Source: Massospora cicadina (Eukaryota; Entomophthoromycota; Entomophthoromycetes; Entomophthorales; Entomophthoraceae). Taken from it: a DNA stretch of 64,000 nt. The stretch is taken from NCBI GenBank assembly GCA_022478985.1, contig JAKSZP010012142.1, positions 40,818 to 104,817 of the forward strand, in the 5' to 3' direction. Below, piece by piece: positions 22,789 to 32,720 of this stretch (position 1 is its first letter; every line of letters begins with the position of its first letter). The position numbers and the translations under genes were made by a program. The notes under the pieces were generated by a model. It had not been told where the DNA came from, searched no databases, and saw nothing but the letters and a program-made list of their open reading frames with translations.

Positions 22789-23541
22789 TCTCTCAGGATT
22801 CTACCTATGCAAAGTGTAAGCCAGTTTCCTGGGATAATATTGACATATACTACTGTATGGTGATTGACCTTCGAGCTAATCAAATGACCTCATAAGTCCA
22901 AAATTAGGGTTCAATTCCTCATCATCAATTTAGGCTTCTAATTCAGGGATTATCTGAACTACTCCAAATTTGGCTAAGCCTTTTAGTTATGTTTGCAAAT
23001 ATTTTACCTAATTCTGGGGCCACATTCATTCAGCTTTATCATTAGTGGCTTAAAGCTACCGATATCTTCATCAGATGTTCATTCTGGAAGTTAGCAACTT
23101 GCTCCTCTAAAACTGGACTATTGAAAGAACTCCTACTTAAAATTAATACTGACTTAACTTATGCTACGAAATTATTACAGGAGATCAAGAAGCTTGGCTG
23201 ACTTTCCAGGTGGGATGCAGTGATAGACAAACCACTTGGGAATCAAAATTTATTAATGAATTACTATTTACAATTCCCAGTGAATCATGATTACCTCATA
23301 CTTTCAACAGTACTATATGTACTGCTTTACTTTTAAATAGATACTTTTCGGAATAATGTATCTTTTATTTTATTTCTATTTAAGTTCTTATATATTTTAA
23401 TTTATAAGACACGTCTATCACTGCCTCTTATAAAGCTCCTGTCCTCATAGCTGACTATGATGAACAAACACCCACAATCAGCCACTATGTCAGGCTCCCC
23501 AAGCGTTAGCATCTGCAAGCGCATCTGTCAAAAGCATGACA
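22789..23541 (+). repeat. Element H 3' LTR
   Basis: This direct repeat of 18856-19609 is preceded by the purine tract at 22779-22788. The TATA-like CTCTTATAAAGC is at about 23425. It ends AAGCATGACA; the following bases return to the broken chromovirus G sequence. Confidence 0.75.
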
Positions 23542-24659
23542 GCAATTTTATTTTCTTTGTAGGAAGGGGGATACACGTGGCAAGCGTTAGCCTTGACCTT
23601 CTGGTCTTACATGGCCCTATTTAGGTTAGTCTTTATAGTGGCAAAGTTTGTTTGGATTTTAATTACTAGTTCATCAGCAGATAGCATTAGTACATGATGT
23701 CCTGTGATTATTTGGGGTTTTCTACATGGTTGATAAAATGGGGACATACCTTTGGAGGAGTGTCCTTGGTTGTTTTGGGTAAACTGGGCGAGAAGAAGCC
23801 AGAAAGTCCAAGTCTTCTGTTGGGGCGAGTTATAACAGCAAAACTACTGCTCTAGAGTCTTATTGACTATTTATGTTTGGCTATATGACAGAGGATGGTA
23901 GGCAGAGTGAAAAAATGAGTTTTCCAATCCCCAAATTCTAGTCATAATAATACTAATCTAAGCCAAAAGAGGTTTAAAGCCATTGATCTGTTGAAAAGCT
24001 AAGTTCATGTTTTGCTTAAGAATTCCTGTTAAGTTGCAGGTCTCCTCCCACCATCTGGTAGCCTAAAGATAAGGTATAGTGTAGCAGCATGCTCTACCCA
24101 ACCTTTAGCTAACTGTTCAGAATTGAGGATCATGATCTTAATTGAAGTCAGATCTTGATGGCATCTCAGTCAATATCCATTCAACAGGTCAAGGTGTGGG
24201 TCTACTGCATACCCAAACTGGCCTCAGTCACCTTGGGCTTGGTGGAGAACGTGTTATATTTGCCATTGTAAAGTTGAGCAACTTTGGGGCTTCTTTTGCA
24301 ACCAATAACCCTTTTAGAGAAACTAAACTTAGACCAAACCCAATTTCGAAATTAATTAACATATAAAAAAGTAGTCAGTTTTTTTAGTTTTTATCAGGTG
24401 AATTTGAATAGGAAATCCAAATTTAGGCGTTGGAAGATCGCCGAGGAATTAAAAACTTGCTAACTTAGTTGTACTATTCAATATTTAGGCGTGAGAACCT
24501 AACTGATCGCCTTGTTGGGGTTGATCAAGATCCTAAGATCAACTTTAATAATCTTTAAATAATTAATAGTTTTCTGAGGTTTGGAAAGTCATTTGAAAGA
24601 ATGCAACCACTAATATTTATTTTCTCAACTTAATAATTAATTATGGGCAAAATATCTTT
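23542..24659 (-). pseudogene. Chromovirus G integrase middle part, heavily decayed
   Basis: By position this should hold the part of the G integrase between the second catalytic Asp and the GPF/Y module. I cannot read the expected DGQTER block. The AT-rich stretch 24300-24640 holds two short copies of a TTTAGGCGT-containing sequence (24424, 24484) and may be a further small insertion. The plus-strand frame 24142-24366 is not recognisable. Confidence 0.35.
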
Positions 24660-25340
24660 AATCACACAGAGGAGTGGCAGGGCTTGATGCCTAGGTTGTA
24701 TAGGAGGTGTTCACGGAAGCGTGAAATAAACTGGGCCAAAGTCCAATACAACTTCATAAAGTAAGTCATGAATTGAGAAGATCTATTTGATAAACATTCT
24801 GACCGTTTTAATTGAGGGGATAAGATTACAATATAAGAATTTCACGTACTTGATGAGACAGTCTACCACCACCATGATGGCATCATACCTATTTGACAAA
24901 GGCATACAAGTGATGAAAACAACACTGATGTAGGACCATGGTCTAGTGGCAATTTGAAGTGACATCAGTTTCCTTTGGGATTTGGAGTGTGAGGGTTTGG
25001 ATTGGGGCAAGACCAAAACTCATAGAGGTGCTTCTTCACCATAATGTACAAACCCAGCCATGAGTAAAACAGTTTTGATTATTTTTTCTGTATTTCCAAC
25101 ACCAGTGTGTCCAGTTAGAGGGTGGTCATGTTCATCTTTTAGAATCTACGCTTGAATTTCTGTGACAACGACCCAGGTCCACCCATGGTGCAGAATAGTT
25201 CCTTCCTTGCTGGATAAGCCCTTAGTGCCTTATTGATGGAGACTTCCAAGATTATCTCTTTTCACTCCTTCCCCTGTAGCAATTGGGTTTGTATGGAGCA
25301 ATTTCCTAAATGCAAGGACATAGGAAGTTCCATCCCGCAC
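24660..25340 (-). pseudogene. Chromovirus G integrase N-terminus and catalytic core, broken
   Basis: The minus strand begins with a zinc-binding H-x-H stretch, DEHDHPLTGHTGVGNTEK (about 25090-25145). It then has the core as TRPWSYISVVFITCMPLSNR and YDAIMVVVDCLIKYVKF in the open frame 24783-25016. This matches the TRPWxSISMDFI...YDAILVVVDRLTKY block of chromovirus integrases; the first catalytic Asp is read as V here (VVFI). Further on, VLDFGPVYFT (about 24720) carries the second Asp and is followed by REHLLYNLGIKPCHSS after a frameshift. The RT that should lie upstream is not in the window. Confidence 0.82.
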
Positions 25341-25342
25341 AA

Positions 25343-25612
25343 TGGTTGCATCCATTTATTGTAAAAAACAAAAATTGAGTAATTTACAAATATTCTAGTT
25401 AAGTTGATCTTAAATTCTTTTTAGCCTCCACCCAGCCATTAATGTTAGATCAAAAGGTCTTTCACGTCTAAATTATTTCAATTAATTTAGCTCCAAAGTT
25501 CATTTTATAACCTGGAAATGCATCATCTAAATCTAAGTATGGATTTCTATTGAACTCACCCATTGTTGTGCTAGAGAAAATGGATTTATATATTTTTTAT
25601 AAAGGAGTGGTA
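25343..25612. repeat. J1 left part: 1.1-kb repeat unit interrupted by element B
   Basis: The sequence from TGGTTGCATCC to the element B target site aligns with 45133-45390. Shared blocks include TTAGCTCCAA, a CATCATCTAAATCTAAGT-like stretch and TCTATTGAACNCACC. The unit continues at 38006 after element B. Its nature is unknown; a length of about 1.1 kb would fit an LTR. Confidence 0.6.
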
Positions 25613-26025
25613 TGTCAGAATTCAAGATAATAATCAAATTGAATTCCCCCCTTCTGAATCAGGCCATGCCATATTGGTCATTGAACCTAACTGAGCTAAA
25701 TCAATTTCAGGATCCTCCTCCCCTATTCCTAAATCACGTGGGGCGGCGTTTCCACCCATACGGTCAGGTGAGTAATACAATCCATTGAGGATGCCCATGA
25801 GGAGGCCATTCCAGAATATCAGTAAATTTCCTGAACAGATGAGGCCCTGACAATCCCGAAGGCACTGAGTCCCAATGCACCCTATAAATATTGAGACCTT
25901 TTAACTTAATAAATTATTAAGTATTCTAACCCATTTTTCCGTTTCCTTATCAGTGCTCTTTCCAAATTTCCAGCTTTGAGCTACCTTGAACTTTAGCGCC
26001 AGTCCAGAGAACTGTAGCACCAACA
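25613..26025 (+). repeat. Element B 5' LTR
   Basis: This 413-bp repeat runs from TGTCAGAATTCAAG to GCACCAACA. It is a close match to 37586-38000 over its whole length. The TATA-like CCCTATAAATATTG lies at 25880-25893. Confidence 0.92.
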
Positions 26026-26029
26026 AAAA

Positions 26030-26046
26030 TGGTGCTCACTACAGGG
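26030..26046 (+). promoter_or_regulatory. Element B primer-binding-like site
   Basis: TGGTGCTCACTACAGGG starts 4 bp after the LTR. Its first three bases fit pairing to the CCA end of a tRNA, and the matching tRNA would end CCCTGTAGTGAGCACCA. The same core is found at elements C (29106), D (39621) and A (10861-10874). Confidence 0.7.
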
Positions 26047-26143
26047 CTCTGAGATGTCCTAAGTGAAAACGGCTATCACAAAAATTTAAAATACTAGCAG
26101 TCCTGAAGACCAAACGACTGGTCAGTCAAGAAGTGTTACTTGA

Positions 26144-28060
26144 TTGGTTAGTACCTTGCAATACACAATGCCGCCCTCACAGCCAGAGAGGCTAGAATTT
26201 CAGGCCACCTTCCAACTCTCGTTGCCCTCCCTTGACAGGAGCCAAAACCAACTCCAGTATGAAAATCTCAATGATGTCATCCAACAACTAATAAACAGCA
26301 TCTACTCCATGGGCGCCAGCTCCAGCCACTCCCGTGCCTCTTCCATACCTTCTACAATGTGGGACTCTACGCCTTGGCTGTATTAACAGCTGGGGAACTT
26401 GCCCTAGGGCCTGATCGCTACCTTCATAAACTTTATCCACCCCACTATCCATCACCTACTTCAGCTAGTCGAATTACACCATCAGGAGGTCTCCTAGCAA
26501 CTAGGACTCACTCAGAATTTACACTCCTACATTATTGAATTCTATGATGCCACCTCTTCCTTTGTGCATGACAACCATGAAGCCATTATTGATAACTGAC
26601 GATTGATCAATGAGATCCGCGATCAAATTGTAGTATTAAACAGCGGAATCTGTGGCTACCTTAAGGAGCCGTTTTGTCAAAACGCTCAGCTATTTGAGGC
26701 GACTTTGAATCAGAATCTCCTCCAAGTTGAAGAATTGGTACAATACCTGCAACAGTACTACCAAGGGCTGGCCTCTTGTGACTAGCCGCCCATAAGTGCA
26801 GGGCCAGAAGGACCTAGGGGGCATGAAGGCCCCAAGGGGCGTCAAGGGCCAGTTGGACCTGAAGGATCGCGCGGACCCTTAAGGGCCCCTAGGCCCTACA
26901 ACATTGGGCAAACCTGAAGACCCCTGGTGAAGGGATGTGATAGCAGCCCTAGCTGCCCTATGTGATCAAATCCAAAGTGTGGCGCTAGGGTGAAAACTCT
27001 GATTGGATGGAGTCCCCCTTGACCCCCGAGTCTCTATTGAGGCATTGTCAGATGAGATGGATAACCTCAGTGCCTTCACTAAGCTTACTGACACTTGTAT
27101 CTCCAAGCTTGAACAAACTTGTTGAGGGTTTAAAACCCAGGTGACCACCCTGAAAAGCCAGCTCCACCTTCAGAGCACCGAGATACAATCTCTAAAGAAA
27201 CATTTGCCAATAAGGCTTCAGCTTCCACCCTCAGCCAAAAATTGGGACTACATCCAGAAGGACTTAGAAGGTTTGCGGCAGTGGCCGGATCAATGAAATT
27301 TCTCAGGATTATGCGGAAACTGGAATCTTGGAGATGGTAACCATCCTAGGCGTTAATACCCTTTCCACTCCCATAATATCTAAATTTAAACTTAGCTTTA
27401 AGGAAAGGTTCGCCCAGTTATGAGAGAGTATTGCCTCCTTTCTGTACGCCTATAAAAGTTCCATGGAGGAGGCAACTGATTGGCAGAAGGTGAAGCATAT
27501 CCACTCCTTCCTGGACAGCACCGCCCAGGAGATCATGACCCTCCATTTAAAGGAGTGTAACACCTGAGAACAGGTCCGTACAGCCTTGATCCAAGAGTTT
27601 GGCAGCAATAAAACTCTGGCCAACCAAAAGCAAGCGTTCATGGGCATCTGACTGAATAAAGGGAAAACCCCATGGAGTTTGCCAACTGTTTCTACGCCCA
27701 AGCACAACCTTTGGTCATAATGAATCGTATCACCCTGGATGACGCTATCAGACTGTCATTTCTGCCTTAGGATACTATCCTTAGGTTCAAATGCATATGA
27801 TCAAGCAGAAGAATGGGTTTACCTGTATTTGGGAGATCAAGGAAGCCCTCAATAAGATCCCTGCCTTAACTCTATTCTTTAAGGCTACGTCTACTGGCCC
27901 CTCTATCCTCCCTAAAGTCCATTTAGTTAAAAACCAGAAGAATCCACACCCTCGATGCACATATTGTAATGGTTTCAGACATAGTGCTCAGGTCTGTTGG
28001 AAACGACTTGTCAAGGAGGTGAGAAAAAGGCCGTCAGCATGAAGGACGAGGCACTTCATG
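26144..28060 (+). pseudogene. Element B gag with collagen-like segment and CCHC knuckle
   Basis: This stretch encodes the particle protein of element B, now broken. The first frame (26144-26386) is Gln- and Ser-rich. The next (26603-26785) has a helical coiled-coil look (QLFEATLNQNLLQVEELVQY). Reading on through a stop, a run of nine Gly-X-Y triplets follows (26801-26881). The capsid-like part near 27430-27720 reads through several frames. The knuckle RCTYCNGFRHSAQVCWK (about 27952-28003) has the exact C-x2-C-x4-H-x4-C spacing. Basic residues after it (KRLVKE) fit RNA binding. Confidence 0.78.
26801..26881 (+). repeat. Collagen-like Gly-X-Y repeat within element B gag
   Basis: In the frame that continues the coiled-coil-like part of Gag, the codons read GPEGPRGHEGPKGRQGPVGP and then EGSRGPL. 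That makes nine consecutive Gly-X-Y triplets with Pro at X in five. The Gly codons vary (GGG, GGA, GGC), so it is not a simple DNA repeat. Such segments form triple helices or stalks in collagen-like proteins of viruses and bacteria; a role in this Gag is unknown. Confidence 0.8.
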
Positions 28061-28099
28061 CTGACATCTCTACCCAGCCCCAAGTATCATCCATGAATG

Positions 28100-28602
28100 A
28101 ACCAGAAGCTATCATACCAGAAGAAGTAGTTTCTGTATCTGATGACAATAAAGATGTTGATACTGCCTACTATTCTTCTGATAATTCTCCCATTTTTCTC
28201 ACGTTACTTCCCCAATTTAAAAGTTTGGTTACCCAAGTCGCCATCTGGGCCCACAATATTCCAGTTTTCACCATAGTTGATAGTGGCTCCCCTGTGAATG
28301 TCATATCCTCCAAGTTGATGAAACAGGTCAAGATCGCTCTGACCTGCCTCACTACATAGAATATAGCACGGCCAGCCGCAGTGTACCCAATCTATAGGAT
28401 CCTATTCCTCCTTGCCGTTGCATTTTGAAAAATTTGCTGTGAACACCCCCACGGTTGCACTAGACAACCCCAGTTATGACCTGCTCCTTTAAACTCAGTT
28501 CCTTTGAGACTATCTGGCAGTGCTCCATTACAATGGTGGCTTCCTCTCCCTTCTAGGACATAGAGTCCCTCTGGTTTTTGAAACTACTCATGACTTTAAG
28601 GA
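28100..28602 (+). pseudogene. Element B aspartic protease, broken and cut by element C
   Basis: The frame 27997-28359 runs from the acidic linker after the CCHC knuckle into the protease, with the active-site loop FTIVDSGSPVNVISSKLM at about 28267-28320 (DSG triad present). After a frame change the second half reads VALDNPSYDLLL (about 28455-28490), equivalent to the NYDLLIG block. Element C interrupts at 28602, after which B resumes at 34477. Confidence 0.82.
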
Positions 28603-29104
28603 TGTCACAATTCTGATATGACTGGACAATAAGAACTAAGTCGATATGGTGGAATGGATGGAATCCGCCGAGTAGTTATAAATACAATTAATTGAGCGCC
28701 TCAAAATGAGGCGATATAGGGATTTTTGGGAAATCAGCCAACTTGGGCGATTGTGAATTGACGAATGAATAATTATTGGAACCAATGATATATGGCGAAG
28801 TCAATTACTAAGCCATGAAAGTGGTATCATCCAAAGTTGTTACCATACAAGAAGGATGAGATGATTGAGGAAGGGAAGTTGTTAGTAAATTTAGAGTGAG
28901 GATAACAGGGAGAATCCGCTGTATTAATATATAAAATGGAAGAGAGTTGAGGGATCAAGTGCTCCATATTTATTCATTTCTTTATAAGTTTATTCTGTCA
29001 TGTTGAGGTAATGATCATCATATTGTTGGTCCTAATTGCTCAGTGGATCAAACCCTATGCAAATTTTATCGGCGTATCTCTCATATAACGCCAATTTTAT
29101 AACA
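28603..29104 (+). repeat. Element C 5' LTR
   Basis: This 502-bp repeat runs from TGTCACAATTCTG to TTTATAACA and matches 33978-34476 closely. A TATA-like ATTAATATATAAAATGG lies near 28925. Confidence 0.92.
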
Positions 29105-29105
29105 G

Positions 29106-29118
29106 TGGTGCTCACTCA
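29106..29118 (+). promoter_or_regulatory. Element C primer-binding-like site
   Basis: TGGTGCTCACTCA starts one base after the 5' LTR and shares TGGTGCTCACT with element B. Confidence 0.65.
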
Positions 29119-29169
29119 GGGGCCCATTAATCAATCACATAGTTTAATAAGCATTCCTCCATTGTTAGT

Positions 29170-29346
29170 ATGTCGTATCTGGATTGCTTCAATAAGAAGT
29201 CATCTCCACACACTACAACTGTGGAATATGCAGAACTCAAGCTTGCCCTAGACGCTGTGCTCAGTTGTAAAAAGGAATTTCTGCAAGGATGTTGTATTGA
29301 CAAGCTGCCTCCATTTGACCGAATGGGAACATTCATGGGTTTTTAA
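29170..29346 (+). pseudogene. Element C Gag start (58 codons, then stop)
   Basis: An ATG at 29170, 64 bp inside the primer site, opens a frame beginning MSYLDCFNKKSS and containing VEYAELKLALDAVLSCKKEF, a helical stretch like the N-terminal Gag of element D (FESRLVALKKQLE). It stops at 29344. The Gag sequence appears to resume in other frames up to the intact frame at 29520. The position and helical content support Gag. Confidence 0.6.
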
Positions 29347-29519
29347 ATAATTTGAGTTTGCAGTAGAAGGGGCTTTAGATTGGCGTAAAGCCAAATCACT
29401 AATGTCTACATTGGATGTAGGGTAGCTCTGACCAAGTTATTTGCTATCTTCCAAACAGTTCCATTACCTATTAAAAAGTGAAGGAAAATGTGCTGTGATT
29501 GTTTTGAGGAACTTCAAAA

Positions 29520-30017
29520 ATGGCGCTAAGAAAGGCTGAGTTCATTACCATTGGGTTTCAACCTAACGAGACCCTCACTGCATTTGCTGATCAATTCTCA
29601 GCAGAAGCCCATGTGCTAATTGGGGCAGGGCTTTTATCTGAATGTGACATAAGCATAGCATTGACCTCTGCTGTGAAACCATATCAAGAGCTCTTTAATA
29701 CCTTGGCTCCATATTTAGAGGTTGAGATATTCTTGCTCGAATTTGTTCAAATTCTACACCGTCTATCTGCTAATTTAACTACACCCAATATAGAGCAGAA
29801 ACCTAGCACCTTCGCTGCTAGCCTTTTTGTATGGAGGAATCATCCCTCCTTGTTCAGCAATTGGTTAGCATCCCCTGGCCTTATCATCAATATAAGCCTC
29901 GTTTCATGCCCAACCCTTGGAGGCTCCTTTTACAACAATCAAGATCGCAGGTCTTCTGGGGTCAACTGCTTTTCATGTGGTCGCTCAGGGCACCTGGCTA
30001 GAAGTTGTCACAAATGA
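29520..30017 (+). CDS. Element C Gag capsid part and CCHC knuckle (165 aa)
   Basis: This is an intact frame. Residues 1-90 form the capsid-like part (FITIGFQPNETLTAFADQFS, then an Ile/Ala/Leu-rich helical run), matching the KAFMRLIMYEGESTIAFALQ region of element D Gag. A Pro/Ser-rich linker follows, and residues 150-164 hold the knuckle CFSCGRSGHLARSC with exact C-x2-C-x4-H-x4-C spacing. The true start is upstream in another frame; the ATG at 29520 is just the first Met after the break. Confidence 0.82.
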   Translation: MALRKAEFITIGFQPNETLTAFADQFSAEAHVLIGAGLLSECDISIALTSAVKPYQELFNTLAPYLEVEIFLLEFVQILHRLSANLTTPNIEQKPSTFAASLFVWRNHPSLFSNWLASPGLIINISLVSCPTLGGSFYNNQDRRSSGVNCFSCGRSGHLARSCHK

Positions 30018-30489
30018 CGGGTTCAGTACCTGCCGCAGGAGCAGTACCACCAGGGAAAAATTGGAGCGGAATAGAGATGGGACTCTCTACCTCCGCTATT
30101 CTGACCCAAAACGTCCCACTGGAACCTATACCTGTATCTTCAGTTGAAGTTCCTCATTATGATGACGCCTTCTTATATCAGCGACCTGTTAGAGGGGTGA
30201 ATGTGCTGACACAAACGCAATTAATGAACATGGCGGAAGCAAGCTCTTAGGAACAACTAAAGCCTTATGCTTGTCATATGTTCAATCACCTTTCTACTGA
30301 TGAACAAGATCCATTAGCTAATGCGCTTCTTTTGGAAGTAAGCGTGGTCTTCCCTGTTTGTGCTATTGTTAAAAAATACTCAAAAGTGGGGAAGGGTATT
30401 ATGAGCTTCCTTGGAAAAAGAGATCAGTTAAATGTCCATGTTATAAACAATCAGAATGCCTCTTATGCTGAAGGTACTTACTGTGATAC

Positions 30490-30770
30490 TGTTGTAGCAA
30501 AAACCTGAGTTAATGCAATAATTGATATGGGTGCCCCAATCAACATAGTGTCCACAAAGTTGGTGGCAAGACTGGCGTTAAAGCCTGACGTGGAACATCG
30601 TATGGTGTATGGGACTGCAGGCACGGAAAACACGGTCTCTGAAGGAGCGTATAGCATACTACCTTTGCGATTTGGGTCAATTGTAATTGTAGCCCCAGCC
30701 ATAGTGCTACCAAATAATAACTATGACCTTTTATCGGAACTGATTTTATGCGCCACTATGCAGGTTGTTG
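30490..30770 (+). pseudogene. Element C aspartic protease with altered active site
   Basis: The first part of the open frame 30527-31096 is the protease: IDMGAPINIVSTKLVARL (about 30516-30570), then the flap region, then NNNYDLLSELIL near residue 65. The active-site triad, normally D-T-G or D-S-G, is D-M-G, which should abolish or weaken catalysis. A stop just upstream (30506-30508) breaks the frame from the linker after Gag. Confidence 0.82.
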
Positions 30771-31096
30771 TTGATATGACCGCAGAGACATTTGAAATTC
30801 TGGGGCAGCGGATCCCAATCTACTTCACTTCCAGCGGAATGCCAAAGGATCCTGTACACATGAGTCAAATTAACCTTACATATGGTGATGGGGTGGTTTC
30901 AGTTTGCTATCATCAACTTAAGTGTAAGACACGGGCCCTTCCCAATCAAATTTATGGATATCAAGGGCTACCACTTAGAGCTGCTGGCCCTATATCTATT
31001 CCCTCTGGACACCAAGTAATCATAAACACTGAGTTGGAGGTTGAAGTACCTGCTGGGCTTTATGGGGAGGTCATTGGAGCTTATCAGCAATCATAG
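30527..31096 (+). CDS. Element C protease to dUTPase-like domain open frame (189 aa)
   Basis: This uninterrupted frame joins the protease (residues 1-80) to a domain with the dUTPase plan (residues 145-189). It carries GLPLRAAGPISIPSGHQVII (motif I region and first strands), then NTELEVEVPAGLYGEVIG, which parallels the strand and P-x-G-x-Y-G-x-(I/V) turn before motif II in dUTPases. The frame ends at the motif II position. The order protease then dUTPase-like then RT is the same in elements A, B, D and E. Confidence 0.78.
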   Translation: MGAPINIVSTKLVARLALKPDVEHRMVYGTAGTENTVSEGAYSILPLRFGSIVIVAPAIVLPNNNYDLLSELILCATMQVVVDMTAETFEILGQRIPIYFTSSGMPKDPVHMSQINLTYGDGVVSVCYHQLKCKTRALPNQIYGYQGLPLRAAGPISIPSGHQVIINTELEVEVPAGLYGEVIGAYQQS

Positions 31097-31260
31097 TTTG
31101 AGCCCCATGTGGGCCCAGAATTATACTTCCAGGACATGGGGAGATCAAGGTCTTAGTAGAAAAATCTTCAGAATAAACCAATGCAAATCTGCTGACACCA
31201 AATAGTGGCATACTTACTTTTTATTCCAGTTGAAGAGGTCCTTCAGGTTCATGAGTTTGG
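31097..31260 (+). pseudogene. Element C dUTPase-like domain, C-terminal half, frameshifted
   Basis: After the frame break the plus strand reads PGHGEIKVLVE (motif III region, about 31132-31165). A second frame follows with VAYLLFIPVEEVLQVHEF (motif IV, about 31206-31260). In active dUTPases motif III supplies a catalytic Asp in G-V-I-D-x-x-Y; here the preceding residues are I-I-L-P-G-H, so the Asp is absent. The linker to RT then reads GSLDEFGLPIE. Confidence 0.75.
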
Positions 31261-31439
31261 TTCGTTGGATGAATTTGGCCTGCCCATTGAAACACAGCCT
31301 GGTGTAATGGCAGTCGTACCACGCAAAAATTTAATGGGGCTAACAGAAGACCAAAAAGATCAAGTAGAATCCTCATTTCAAAAATGTGAGGAGATTTTTG
31401 CTGTTGATGATCACGATTTAGGGTGCGCCTGAGGGTTTG

Positions 31440-32720
31440 TCCATCAGCTGGACACTGAGGATCATCCCCCCATTAGGTCTCAGCCAATCCACCAATCAAG
31501 GGCATCAGAAGAATTTGTCAATGTGGAGATTGATAAGCTGTTAGTGCAGGGAATGCTCAAACCATCTAAGAGTCCGTGGGCTTCACCTGTCTTAATTGTT
31601 TAAAAGAAGTGTGGTACTAACTGTGTTGTAATAGACTACTGGAAGCTTAAAAGTATTACCAAGAAGGACTCATACCCTCTTCCTCAGATCGATGATGTGC
31701 TGGATCAGTTAGGTGGAGCTCACTATTTCTCAGCAATGGATTTGATATCTGGTTATTGGAAAATTGAGTTGCCCCCGGCGGAGTAAAAAAATGCGCCGTA
31801 ATCACATTTAAAGGGCTTTTCTAACCCACTCGTATGCCACAGGATTATGTAATGCCCCAGCTACATTCCAACGAGCAATGGATCCCATTCTGGGGGATCT
31901 GAAGCTGTCATATGTTCTTGTGTACCTTGATAATATTAATATCTTCTCTTTCACGTTCACTGAACACCTTACCCATCTAGAAGAGGTATTTCGCCAACTG
32001 GCTGAGGCCAATATTAAGATCAAGCCCAGGAAATGTCATTTCTTCAAGGTTCAGTTAGAATACCTCAGTTTGTGGTGGATGCGACTGGGCTGAGACCCCA
32101 ACCAGCTAAGGTGGAAGCTATTCAGCAGATAACTAAGCCAGCTAGTAAACGGGACATTCAGGTGTTTTTGGGGATGGTGGGTTATTACCAACGCTTCATA
32201 CCCAATTTTAGTTGCATCAGAGGGCCGCTGTCTGAGCTGCTAAAGAAGGATGCTATGTTCAAATAAACAGAACGGCGCCAATGCGCCTTTGATACACTTT
32301 GAACGGCACTAATTAGTGCACCTATGTTATGCTACCCAAATTTCAAAAAGGAATCTATTGTACAAACGGATGCATCTCTTTCCGCTGTGGGGGAAGTTTT
32401 GTCCTAAAAAGATGACGAAGGAGAGGAGCACCCAGTGGCGTACTGCAGCCAAAGTCTGAATAGCCATGAATGTAATTATACTGTGACAAAGCGAGAGTGC
32501 TTAGCAGTGATCTACTCATATAAGCAATTCAGAGTCTACCTGCATGGGGTAAAGTTAAAATTTTTAACAAACCACGCATCATTACTCTGGTTGCTGAACC
32601 TCAAAGAACCTGAAGGCTGTTTTGCCTGATGGGCTCTTAAGCTGCAGGCTTATGATTTTGAGATCCTTTTTAGCCAGGAGCAAAGCATCAGAACGCCAAC
32701 TGTTTATCTTGATTGCCAAC
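31440..32720 (+). pseudogene. Element C reverse transcriptase and RNase H, broken
   Basis: RT motifs in order are SPWASPVLIV, VVIDYWKLKSITKKDSYPLP, HYFSAMDLISGYWKIELP, and the catalytic box as VLVYLDNINIFSF (31905-31945), where Y-L-D-D has become Y-L-D-N. FLGMVGYYQRFIPNF (32167-32212) is the thumb. RNase H follows with IVQTDASLSAVGEVL (about 32352), ECNYTVTKRECLAVIYSYKQ (32470) and LTNHASLLWLLN (32562; the third-Asp position reads N). Stops and frame changes interrupt at several points. It is therefore inactive in two catalytic sites. Confidence 0.9.

Larger units (their letters stand above)
18856..23541 (+). mobile_element. Element H: LTR retrotransposon without visible RT, nested in G
   Basis: Two diverged direct repeats of about 750 bp (18856-19609 and 22789-23541) flank 3.2 kb of internal DNA. 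A primer-site-like TGATGATTACTATAGGGG follows the first repeat at 19612, close to the TGATGCTCACTACAGGGG of element D. A purine tract CTTGAGGAGGC precedes the second repeat. The element is thus on the plus strand. I find no protease, RT or integrase core inside; a short AINWV stretch near 22723 resembles the extreme end of integrase in elements B and D. It splits the chromovirus G integrase. I could not find a target duplication, so the outer ends may be off by some bases. Confidence 0.72.
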
